Notes under the pieces: model-generated
The model's database searches: none
Told to the model about the DNA's origin: nothing
What the model saw: the letters and a program-made list of their open reading frames with translations, nothing else
Shown here: one piece after another, positions 16,909-26,993 of the stretch
Position numbering within the stretch: position 1 is the stretch's first letter
How the letters are laid out: every line of letters starts with the position of its first letter
Program-made: the position numbers and the translations under genes
Assembly (NCBI GenBank): GCA_963846585.1
Contig: CAWJWO010000001.1
Span: 62,001-126,000, forward strand
Length of the DNA: 64,000 nucleotides
DNA from: JAAUTT01 sp963846585
Lineage (GTDB): Bacteria > Bacteroidota > Bacteroidia > Bacteroidales > JAAUTT01
Reading direction: 5' to 3'

Positions 16909-18656
16909 ATGAAATTCATTTTAAACATTCAATTCAATATTTTACTTATTTTGATCCCTGCCATTTTAAAAGGACAAGGTATTCTTGTGCCTTCCGGAAC
17001 TTATTTAGTTCAAACCAGCGGATATCTGACACTTTATGGAAATTGGAACAATAATGGAACTTATACCCCTGGCGGAACAGTATCATTTGCCGGAACAACT
17101 GATACTATTAAAGGAACACAGTTACAAACTTTCAATAACTTAACTGTAAATTCACCTGGTACGGTAGTTATACCGGCACAGATGGATGTCACGGTAAATG
17201 GTACACTCACGAATAATAACGGCAATACGGGCCTTGTTCTTAAATCAACTCCTACCGGCTCATCGTCTTTAATACACAATAATGCTGGCGTTGGTGCGAC
17301 ATTTGACAGGTATATGGTTGACAACGAATGGCATATCATCTCATGCCCTGTTGCGGGACAAAGTATCCTAAGTTTTCTTAACAATACTTCAAACGAAGTC
17401 CCAACAAAAAGCGGAAATTACGGGATGATGTATTATTCTGAACCCGGCGTAGGTTGGGTTTATTATACTATCCCTGCTTCCGGTAATTTTTCAGTCGGTA
17501 CAGGGTACCTGTTAAGAAATCAAGCCGATACTGTTGCAAGTATGCAGGGAACACTCGATGCAGCTAACACTTCTATAGGCATAACGAGGAGCCTGTACGG
17601 GTGGAATTGTATCGGCAATCCGTTTCCATGCTCCATAGGGGCTACCTCCAGTGCCTCCACTTCTGACAATTTTATTACATACAATGCTTCACAACTCGAT
17701 CCCAGCTTTGCCGCACTTTATATCTGGGTTCCTCCGACCATACAGGTATCGGGAGTAAGTTATTATGAAATTATCTGTAATTCAGGTTTTGTTTCCACAA
17801 CCGGCAGGACTATCCTTAACCAGCAATACCTGCAACCCGGGCAGGGTTTTATTGTAAAGGCGAAAACCGGCGGAGGAAATGTGACTTTTACTACAAATAT
17901 GCGCATACACGAAAGTACAGGTTCAGGCAGTACTTTTGAATCCGGCAAAATAAAATCGCCATGGACGGGTTTAAATTTAATAGTTAAATCTGCTTCTAAA
18001 ACAGCTTCAACGGCTGTTGCCTTACATGAAGGTATGACGACCGGCCTCGATGTTACTTATGATATAGGCCTTTTAGGCGGCGATCCGTCTTTTCAACTAT
18101 ATTCCAGGTTAGTTGAGGATAATGGAGTAAACTTTATGCTTCAATGTTTGCCTGACACCGGTTTTGATAATATGCGCGTCCCAATAGGGTTTGATTGTAA
18201 CGAAGGCGGAACAGTGACTTTCAGTGCAGAAATTGTTCCAATGCCTGCCGGAGTTACAGCAACACTCGTTGATAGTCTTTTGGGAATATCTACATTGCTT
18301 CAGGATTCTTCTTCAACATATACAACAACTGTAAATGACAAACACTTCCGGTATAGGGAGGTTTTTTCTGAATATCACTGATACTGCCAAAACTCTTAAT
18401 ACTTCCACTGATAACAATATCAATAAACAAATACTTAAGATATACTCAAGTGGTACTGAAATATTTATAATCGGAAATGTTGATAACAATACATATTGCA
18501 GATTTATATGATGTGACCGGCCGACTTATCCGCAATTATAAGCTTCAGCCAGGAAATTTTAATATTCTTCAGGCTGATGGCCTGGCAGTGGGAATATATA
18601 TAGTGAAAGTATTTGGCGGTGATTTGAGTAAAAGCCAAAAAGTGATTTTAGAATAA
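16909..18656 (+). CDS. T9SS cargo protein with type A sorting domain, two frameshifts
   Basis: An exported protein of about 581 residues when corrected. The signal peptide is MKFILNIQFNILLILIPAIL, ending near KGQG. The body is beta-rich with repeated GTxxxGG and WNNNGTYTPGGTVSF motifs and the block LYGWNCIGNPFPCSIG that is common in Bacteroidota surface proteins. The frame breaks at the T run 18362-18367 (six T, five expected) and again near 18494 (one extra base). The third frame gives a clear type A tail, LYDVTGRLIRNYKLQPG then GIYIVKVFGGDLSKSQKVIL. The total length closes to a multiple of three with these two corrections. It lies 35 bp after the nucleotidyltransferase gene. Confidence 0.75.
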
Positions 18657-18714
18657 AAGGAATTGTAAAGATTTATTAATATTCTTAATATATCACACAT
18701 TAATATAATAAGAA

Positions 18715-21700
18715 ATGAAAAAAATAAAACTGATCCTGTGTTTAGCATTAATTACGGTATGGGGGACGAATGTTTTCCCAAACAGTTGTAATTACTGATG
18801 ATCCTGCATATACTGTTGGTCAAGCATCGTCTGTGCTTGATGTAAAATCCACTTCAAAGGGTTTTCTTGTGCCAAGGATGACATTAATGCACAACTTACA
18901 TCTATTTCATCCCCTGCAACCGGGTTGCTGGTATTTCAGACTGATGGTGCTGCCGGTTATTATTATTATAGTGGTACTTCCTGGGTTTCTTTTGCTATAG
19001 GTGGTAATGCTTTTGTGCAGGGCGGAAACTCCTTTGGTGCATTAGCCTCATCTGGGTACCAATGATAACAATGACCTGGCATTTAATACCAATAATAATG
19101 AAAATATGAGGATTTCAGCCGCTTACGGTAGTGTTGGTATCGGAACATCCACCTTCACAGCTTCCAATCCTGAGATGCTTAAAATTAATGCAGGAATAAC
19201 TGGAAATTCAAATTTTCAAAATTTAATTGTAGCTATTGGAAATACAAATAGTTATGCTCAGGTTAATGTTAATAACCAAAACTCAGGAACCAGTGCATCT
19301 ACAGATTTCATTGCAACTGCAGATAATGGAGATAATTCAGACTATTATACAGATATGGGTATCAATTCTTCGACATACAATGTACCAACTTTTAGTGTTT
19401 CAGGTCCAAATGACGGTTATTTATATGTTCAGGGAATATCAGACGGATCGGCTTCCGGAGGGAACCTTGTTTTGGGAACTGCAAATGCCGCAAAAAACAT
19501 TGAATTTTTTACAGGAGGCACACTTGCAACAAATGAGCGTATGACTATTAACGGAGTCGGGCAGGTAAAGATTTCCGATTTAGGAAATGTGCTTGCAGAT
19601 CCAAATTCTTTACTTGAAATTGAAAGCAATAACAAAGGAATATTAATTCCGCGTGTAGTTAATTACCAATATTGCAACAGCATCTCCTCCGTTAGTGAAT
19701 GCAACTCCTCCTGAAGGAATGTTAGTATTTAATGAACCAGTTTGGGTGGTACAGTACCTGACGGGTTATATTACTGGAGTGGCACTGCCTGGGTTCAGTT
19801 AAGTTCCCTGGTAATCCCATTACCGGTTAGTGCCGGTGGAACCGGTTTAACAACCATCGGCGGCATCAATACCTTGCTTTATACTTCTAATGCGGATACG
19901 ATTATTTATGTGCCAGCTTCTATTGCTCCCGGGCAGTTTCTGCAAACAACCACAGCCGGGGGTGCTCCTTCATGGCAAACGGTAAACTTTGTAGATCTTT
20001 CTTCTTATCAGGTAGTAACTGGTGCAAAAACATTCAGCGCCCCTGATACATTTCAAACAGGCCTGACTGTAGCAGGCGGGCCAATAAATTTAAATGCAAA
20101 TTCCAATTTTGCCACTAATATTAACACAGGGACTTCCACAGGTCTTGTTACAATCGGAAATGTTTCCGGTACATCTTCTACTACCATTAACTCAGGTACA
20201 GGCGGAATTATTTTAAATACTGCCCCTGCAACCAATGAAAATAATACACTTGGCACTACCGGCTCTGCAGTTTTTGCTTCTTCAACAGCAAATTCTGACA
20301 AAATAGCAATCCTTCCTCAATCAACAACCAATATTAATTCTTTTACCGGAACTATCACATCTGTAGATTTGACGGCTGCCAGAACATGGACATTGCCTGA
20401 TGCGTCGGGTACTTTGCTTACTGCAGGTTCCTTCTCCGGGTGGTTGCTGGGCGGCAATTCACCGGGTGGGGCATCAATTATCGGGACTACAGATAACTCT
20501 TCCGTTACCTTTCAAACAGGAACAGGGGCATTAAATTTAGGTACCGATGCCGCAGCCAAAACAATTACCCTTGGCAATGCTACAGGAACAACTTCTATAA
20601 ACATTAATTCCGGTACCGGAGGGATTATTTTAAATACTACCCCGGCAACCAATGTAACTACTAACCTTGGAACTACCGGTTCGGCAGTTTTTGCTTCTTC
20701 AACTGCTAATTCTGATAAATTAGCTATCCTTCCACAATCAACTACTGATATAAACTCCTTTACAGGAACTATCACATCGGCTGATTTAACAGCTGCAAGG
20801 ACCTGGACATTTCCTGATGCATCCGGTACATTACTGACTTCCGGTACATTAAACGGCTGGCTGTTGGGTGGTAATTCCCCTGGCGTACCATCAATTATCG
20901 GGACTACTGATAACTCGGCCGTTACCTTTCAAACAGGAACAGGCGCTTTAAATTTAGGAACCGATGCCTTTGCCAAAACAATTACCCTTGGTAATGCTAC
21001 AGGTACAACTTCGGTAAACATTAATTCAGGTACAGGTGGGGTTATCCTAAATACTACACCGGCAACCAATATAACTCATAACATGGGGACTACAGGCTCA
21101 GCAATTTTTGCTTCTTCAACCGCAAATTCTGACAAAATAGCAATCCTTCCTCAATCAACTACGAATATTAATTCATTTACCGGAACTATCACATCTGTAG
21201 ATCTAACAGCAGCCAGAACATGGACATTGCCCGATGCATCGGGTACTATTCTAACTTCCGGTACTTTCTCCGGATGGCTTATTGGTGGTAATGCCCCGGG
21301 AGCACCTTCAGTTATAGGAACAACGGATAACTTTTCAGTTACTTTTCAAACAGGGACTGGGGCTCTGAATTTAGGGACAGATGCTTTCGCAAAAGCTATT
21401 ACCATTGGTAACATTACGGGGGCAACCTCCCTTACTGAAAATGTTGGTTCCGGAGGCTATACTCTTAACGGAGTTACAAATTCAAATTACACTATTGGTG
21501 CTGCAACAACTACAGGAACTTTAACAATTGGAGGTACTGCGCAAACAGGGATCATAACACTTGGATCCAGTTCAGGAATAAATACTCTTAATATTGCAAA
21601 CGGGGCCGGAACAACAACACTCAACCTTGCAAATGTTCAAACCGCGGGAGCTATTAATATGGGTGCCGGTATGACTACCGGAGCAATTACTATTGGCGGT

Positions 21701-24217
21701 ATCGGATTACAGACAGGGACTATTGGAATTGGTACGGGTACAGGAGCTCAAATCCTCAACTTTGGATCCGGGGCAGGGATTAAAACTATAAATATCGGAA
21801 CAGGGGCTGCCGTGGCAAATGGTATCAATATTGGCGGTACAGGGGCAAATACGGTTGCTATAGGAAATACACAAATAGCAGGCTCTGTTACTTTAGGCAA
21901 TGCAATGACTACCGGTACTATAACTATTGGCGGTACTGGTGCACAAACCGGAACCATTGGTATTGGCACTGGGACAGGTGCACAAATTCTTAATTTTGGG
22001 ACCGGGGCTGGAATAAAAACAATAAATATAGGGACAGGGGCCGTGGCTAATGTTATTGCCATTGGTTCAGCAACCGGAGTAGCTTCTCTTAATGAAAAGG
22101 TCGGAACCGGAAATTATACTCTAAACGGAGCTGGAGCTTCTACATACACAATAGGCGCTGCAACAGTCGGAGGTACAATTACAATTGGCGGTAATGCACA
22201 AACCGGGGCTATAACACTTGGATCCAGCACCGGGGGAAATAATGTATTTATTGCCAACGGAAGCGGACCGACAACACTCAATCTAGCTAATGCTCAAAAT
22301 GCCGGATCTATCAGTATGGGTGCAGCGATGACAACCGGAACAATAAGTATAGGTGGTACAGCAGCTCAAACCGGAACTATTAGCATTGGTATTGGTACCG
22401 GAGCCCAAATATTAAATTATGGAACAGGAACCGGTTTAAAGACAATTAACATAGGAACCGGTGCCGTTGCAAATGTTGTAACCATCGGCTCAGCAACAGG
22501 AGCAGCTTCCACAACAATCAAATCCGGTACCGGGCAACTTAATTTTAGTACCGGTAATGCAACAAATGCGACTACTACTTTGGGAACTACCGGTTCAGCA
22601 CTATTCGCTTCTTCAACGCCACTTTCTGACAAAATAGCTATCCTTCCGCAATCAACTACACTAATTAATTCATTTACCGGAATTATCACATCAGCAGATT
22701 TGACTGCAGCAAGAACATGGACACTGCCTGATGCATCCGGAACAATTGTAACTACAGGCTCTAACAGCGGTTGGTTGTTAGGAGGCAATGCTACGGGGGG
22801 TGCCGCCACTTTGGGTACAACGGATAACTCGGCCGTTACGTTGCAAACAGGGACAGGTGCCTTAAATTTAGGTACAGATGCTGCAGCTAAAGCTATTACT
22901 ATCGGTAATTTAACAGGGGCCACTTCTCTGAATGAAAATGTAGGAACAGGGAACTTTACACTTAATGGAGTGGCCGGATCAACATACACTATAGGCGCTG
23001 CTACAACTACAGGAACTATTACAATTGGCGGAACTTCCCAAACAGGCAACATGACTATAGGATCCAGCACAGGGGCAAATAATCTTTTTATTGCCAACGG
23101 AGCCGGGGCAACAACACTCAACCTTGCAAATGTTCAAAACGGGGGAGCTGTTAATATGGGTGCAGGAATGACTACCGGTATTATCACTATTGGCGGTACT
23201 GCCCAAACAGGAAACATGATAATTGGTTCAAGTTCCGGGATAAATAATCTCTCTATAGCAAATGGAGCCGGGGCAACAACACTCAACCTTGCGAATGTTC
23301 AAAACGGGGGAGCTGTTAATATGGGTGCAGGAATGACTACCGGTAATATCAATATTGGCGGTACTGCCCAAACAGGCAATATGACTATTGGTTCCAGTTC
23401 CGGGATAAATAATCTCTTTATAGCCAATGGGGCCGGGGCAACAACACTTAACCTTGCTAATGTTCAAAACGGGGGAGCTATTAATATGGGTACAGGTATG
23501 ACTACCGGTATTATCAATATTGGTGGCGCGGCCCAAACAGGCAACATGACTATTGGTTCAAGTTCCGGGATAAATAATCTCTCTATAGCCAATGGGGCCG
23601 GGGCAACAACACTTAACCTTGCTAATGTTCAAAACGGGGGAGCTATTAATATGGGTGCAGGAATGACAACCGGTATTATCAATATTGGAGGTACAGGTTT
23701 ACAAACAGGAACAATAGGCATTGGTACCGGTACAGGTGCACAAATACTCAATTTTGGAACAGGTACAGGAATTAAAACAATAAATATAGGAACAGGTGCA
23801 GTAGCAAATGTTATATCAATTGGCTCAAACACCGGTGCAGCTTCTACAACAATTAGTGCCGGTACCGGATTGGTTACAATAGTGGGAAAAATTAAAACTG
23901 TACAAAGCGGAGCAGCACTTACGGTAGCTGAAAGTGGGGCCGGAATACCTGTACTGACTGCTAATTCAAACGATGTTGCCGGTATTATAACTTCTTCGAC
24001 AACTTCGCACACTACAATAACAATTACATTTCCTGCGGCATATCCAAATGCACCCTTTGCTGTAGTGGTTCCGGCAAATGCTGCAGCAGCTGCTTATGCA
24101 AAAACTAACGGGTATTATGTAACTACAACCGGATCCCCAACATCTACATTAGTTATTAATTTTCCAGTTGCAGATGCCACTACTACCGCATGGGCTTATC
24201 ATGTATATGGAAATTAA
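18715..24217 (+). CDS. Giant repetitive beta-solenoid-like surface protein, five frameshifts
   Basis: Reconstructed as one gene of about 1,833 residues. ATG 18715 begins a signal peptide (MKKIKLILCLALITVWG). Blocks GFLVPRMT and GILIPRV, and YYYYSGTSWV and LYYWSGTAWVQL, recur as in many Bacteroidota trimeric tail-like or adhesin proteins. Frame corrections are needed at 18761-18765 (extra G), 18886 (missing A), about 19051 (extra T), 19664 (extra T) and about 19738 (one base missing); with these the length is exactly divisible by three. After 19742 the frame is clean for 4.5 kb: three 139-residue repeats, then Gly/Thr-rich solenoid strands (TIGGTAQTGNMTIGSSSG) with four 55-residue repeats, and a distinct C-terminal domain (TITFPAAYPNAPFAVVVPAN). 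The function as adhesin is inferred. Confidence 0.7.
20150..21400 (+). repeat. Three tandem 417-bp coding repeats
   Basis: The marker GATAAC before (T)CCGTTACCTTTCAAACAGG falls at 20492, 20909 and 21326, exactly 417 bp apart (139 codons). Each unit encodes a block such as AILPQSTT, SFTGTITS, ARTWTLPDASGT, GWLLGGNSPG and TFQTGTGALNLG. A fourth, diverged and displaced unit lies near 22530-22900. Confidence 0.95.
23027..23686 (+). repeat. Four tandem 165-bp coding repeats
   Basis: The block GGCGG(A/T)...CAAACAGG starts at 23027, 23192, 23357 and 23522, and the next unit border is 23687, so the period is exactly 165 bp (55 residues). Units are nearly identical in DNA (shared ATAAATAATCTC, GCCGGGGCAACAACACT, AACGGGGGAGCT), which points to recent expansion or gene conversion. 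Confidence 0.95.
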
Positions 24218-24233
24218 TTGAAAGGGGGCCACA

Positions 24234-26873
24234 TTAAGATGAAATATTATCAGAAATTATTGAAAATAGCTCTTTAACAAAAATTGGCTTTGTTATATAT
24301 CCATCACAACCACACTCAATGCTCTTTTCTCTGTCCCCTTCCATAGCAAAAGCAGTTTGGGCTATCACAGGGATATTTGGTCTTATCTTTTTGATTTTTC
24401 TGGTGACATCAAATCCATTTATGTCCGGTAACCTGATATCCATTAAGATCAAATCAATTTTATCCATCGATTCAACAATTTCAAGTGCCTCTCTGCCAGA
24501 TTCTGCAAAAATTAAATTTGTTTCAATCCCTTTAAATAATTCTTTAAAATACTCTGTGCTAAATTGATCATCTTCAACTACTAATATTGTTTTATCTTTT
24601 ATTAAGGATTTATCATCAACAGGCATATCAACATGGGAAATTTTGGTTTCTCTTAATTTACCAATTGTATAAGGTATGGTAAAATGAAAAATTGTTCCCC
24701 GGTTAAGTTCTGACTTTAACCATATTTTCCCACCTAAAAGTGTTACCAGCCCTTTGACAATTGATAATCCAAGGCCTAATCCTTCTTTAGCTGGTGATGG
24801 TACTGAATCAATTTGCATAAAGCGTTCGAAAATTTTTGTGAACTTATCCTCTTGAATACCTATGCCGGTATCAGAAACAAAAAATAATAAATGTCCATGC
24901 TCCATGGTTTCAAAACCAAAGCTTATTTTTCCGAATGTGGTGTTTTTTAGTGAGTTTTGAATAAGGTTAATAAAAATCTGTTTAAACCTGACAACATCTG
25001 TTACAATAATGTTTTCACAATCGATAATCTTTTGATATTCAAGCGCTATATGATCCTTGCCTACCTGACTTTTATATTTCTCAAAAAAAGAATATAACTC
25101 TTCAATAATTTGATTAATATCACAATCTTCCGGATTAAGCTTCATTTGCCCTGTCTCTATTCGCGCTATTTCAAGTATTTCATTTATAATCGAAAGTAAA
25201 TCAGTACTCCTTTTAGTAATAATTTGAGAAAATTCTTTAATTTTCAGTGGATCGGAACTATACTTTTCCAAAAGATCTGAAAATCCAACAATGGCATTCA
25301 TGGGAGTTCGAATCTCATGGCTCATGTTCTGGAGAAAGGCTGTTTTGAGCTGATCGCTTTCTTCAGCTCTTTCCTTGGCAAGGAACAACTCATCGTTTGT
25401 CTGAGTAAGCTCTTCATTTTGAGCCTCAATTTCTTCATTTTTTTCGTTAAGCTCTAATTCGTTACGTTTTCGCTCGGTAATAACATCAAAAATTGTTACA
25501 AAATATTCTTTTTTTGGGCTATAAACTGTAATCAGGAACCACATTTTTAAGGCTTCCAAATAAATTTCAAGGTTTTCCGGATTACCAGTTTCAGACACTC
25601 TCGCATAAATTTCCAATAGCTCATTATCTGTCTCTTGAATGCCTGGAATAACATCTGATACCTTTCTGCCTACAACATTTTTCAAACCTGTCAATGATTC
25701 GAACGCTTTATTAACTTTAAGATAGACAAAGTCTAAAGCCGACTCATTAAATAACATTTTACAATAGGCAAACCCGTTAAGCATGTTTTCGAATAATCTT
25801 CGATAGAGTTCCTCACTTTCACGCAATGCTCCTTCTACAACCATACGTTCTGATATATTGCGGATAATGGCCTGATAATACTTTTTTTGACTGTGTTTCC
25901 AAATGAAACCAGTAACCGCCAGGATTGAAGCCAGAAGAAGAAGTGTAAAACCAAAAATAACCCATGTACTATTATGCATCATAGAAAATGCCTCATCGGC
26001 ATCTATTTTGGCAACAATAAACCAGGGAGAATCCGGAATATGTTTTACAACTGAAAGGACACTTTTACCCCTGTAATCAATGCCATTATAAATCCCCTCT
26101 TTACCCAACACCGCCATTACTGATGGTGTGTTTGTTTGAGCTAAAGGAATTGATAATTTGAGCGCTGTATTTTTTTTATGCCTAAGCTCATTTAAATATA
26201 AAACGCTATCGCCATTTCGCCGAATAAGAAGCGTTTCTGACGTACGGCTGGGAATCGGCCAGCTTTGTATCATCGGATATAAATATTGACGGGGATCAAT
26301 GCAAAGAATAACAGCAGCTAAAGGACTAACTAAATTATTTGCAGAATCTAATATAGGAACTACTATATTCAATTGTGGAATTCCCTGTGTTGATTTGTTA
26401 TAATGCAAATCGACAAACTCAGGCTTACGTTTTTTAATGGAAGATTTTATTGCACTGATTACCTCAAAAGACAGAGTGGTCGGTTTATTTAATGTACTGG
26501 TAATAATTTCGCCTGTAGGATTTGTAAGCAACACATCGCTGTAATGATAATAATCCTTAAAATTTACAAATTTTTTTAGTAGTTTACTTTTTGAATTTTG
26601 GGTTTTAACTAATTCTTCAATGTCAAAATTTTTCATTATAATTTGTGCATCACCCATTCGTTCATACCTCCATAGCACAATTTGATCAACTTTAAGTTTT
26701 GCAATGGAATTTAAGGCTGATTCGGTATTTTGTTGGAGTTGTTTGTGTTGAGTTTTGAATAACAGGTATCCACCTGCTATAATACTGATTATAAGAGCAA
26801 ACAAGATCATCATTAACCAAACAGGAAATCTTGGTTTTTGTGTTGAATAGGCGCTCATTTCAGATTCATTCAT
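24234..26873 (-). CDS. Membrane hybrid histidine kinase with PAS and receiver domains
   Basis: An 879-residue sensor kinase. TM1 is about residues 19-41 and TM2 about 308-330 (FGFTLLLLASILAVTGF), enclosing a 260-residue extracytoplasmic sensor of double-Cache-like size (SPWFIVAKIDADEAF near its end). A PAS-like domain (350-470) and a coiled coil (ELNEKNEEIEAQNEELTQ) follow. The HisKA box is NMSHEIRTPMNAIVGF. The ATP site shows FINLIQNSLKNT, DTGIGI and GLGLGLSIVKGL. The C-terminal receiver has ILVVEDDQF, LILMDIRLPD and YITKPIF. It converges with the adhesin gene, with only 16 bp between the stops. The signal and partner are not known; possible targets are the receivers at 13418, 13851 and 44940. 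Confidence 0.93.
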   Translation of the reverse strand: MNESEMSAYSTQKPRFPVWLMMILFALIISIIAGGYLLFKTQHKQLQQNTESALNSIAKLKVDQIVLWRYERMGDAQIIMKNFDIEELVKTQNSKSKLLKKFVNFKDYYHYSDVLLTNPTGEIITSTLNKPTTLSFEVISAIKSSIKKRKPEFVDLHYNKSTQGIPQLNIVVPILDSANNLVSPLAAVILCIDPRQYLYPMIQSWPIPSRTSETLLIRRNGDSVLYLNELRHKKNTALKLSIPLAQTNTPSVMAVLGKEGIYNGIDYRGKSVLSVVKHIPDSPWFIVAKIDADEAFSMMHNSTWVIFGFTLLLLASILAVTGFIWKHSQKKYYQAIIRNISERMVVEGALRESEELYRRLFENMLNGFAYCKMLFNESALDFVYLKVNKAFESLTGLKNVVGRKVSDVIPGIQETDNELLEIYARVSETGNPENLEIYLEALKMWFLITVYSPKKEYFVTIFDVITERKRNELELNEKNEEIEAQNEELTQTNDELFLAKERAEESDQLKTAFLQNMSHEIRTPMNAIVGFSDLLEKYSSDPLKIKEFSQIITKRSTDLLSIINEILEIARIETGQMKLNPEDCDINQIIEELYSFFEKYKSQVGKDHIALEYQKIIDCENIIVTDVVRFKQIFINLIQNSLKNTTFGKISFGFETMEHGHLLFFVSDTGIGIQEDKFTKIFERFMQIDSVPSPAKEGLGLGLSIVKGLVTLLGGKIWLKSELNRGTIFHFTIPYTIGKLRETKISHVDMPVDDKSLIKDKTILVVEDDQFSTEYFKELFKGIETNLIFAESGREALEIVESMDKIDLILMDIRLPDINGFDVTRKIKKIRPNIPVIAQTAFAMEGDREKSIECGCDGYITKPIFVKELFSIISDNISS

Positions 26874-26993
26874 GATTATACTTAAAAATAAGGTGGAATT
26901 AACCCAGATGGCTTATCTGAAAAATGGAGGTAGAAATAAAGTTAATGATTTTTATTAATATAAACCTACAAACATAATCAGATTAATATTATT

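Noticed and set aside
20053..24012. Several minus-strand ORFs of 80-234 residues opposite the adhesin
   Set aside because: They mirror the repeats (Pro/Val-rich translations) and have no independent family support.
18715..24217. Prophage tail-fibre gene
   Set aside because: The protein resembles tail-like repeats, but no capsid, portal, terminase or integrase gene is near it.
25300..25330. GTTCGAATC resembling a tRNA T-arm
   Set aside because: It is the reverse complement of the HEIRTPM codons in the histidine kinase, with no cloverleaf around it.
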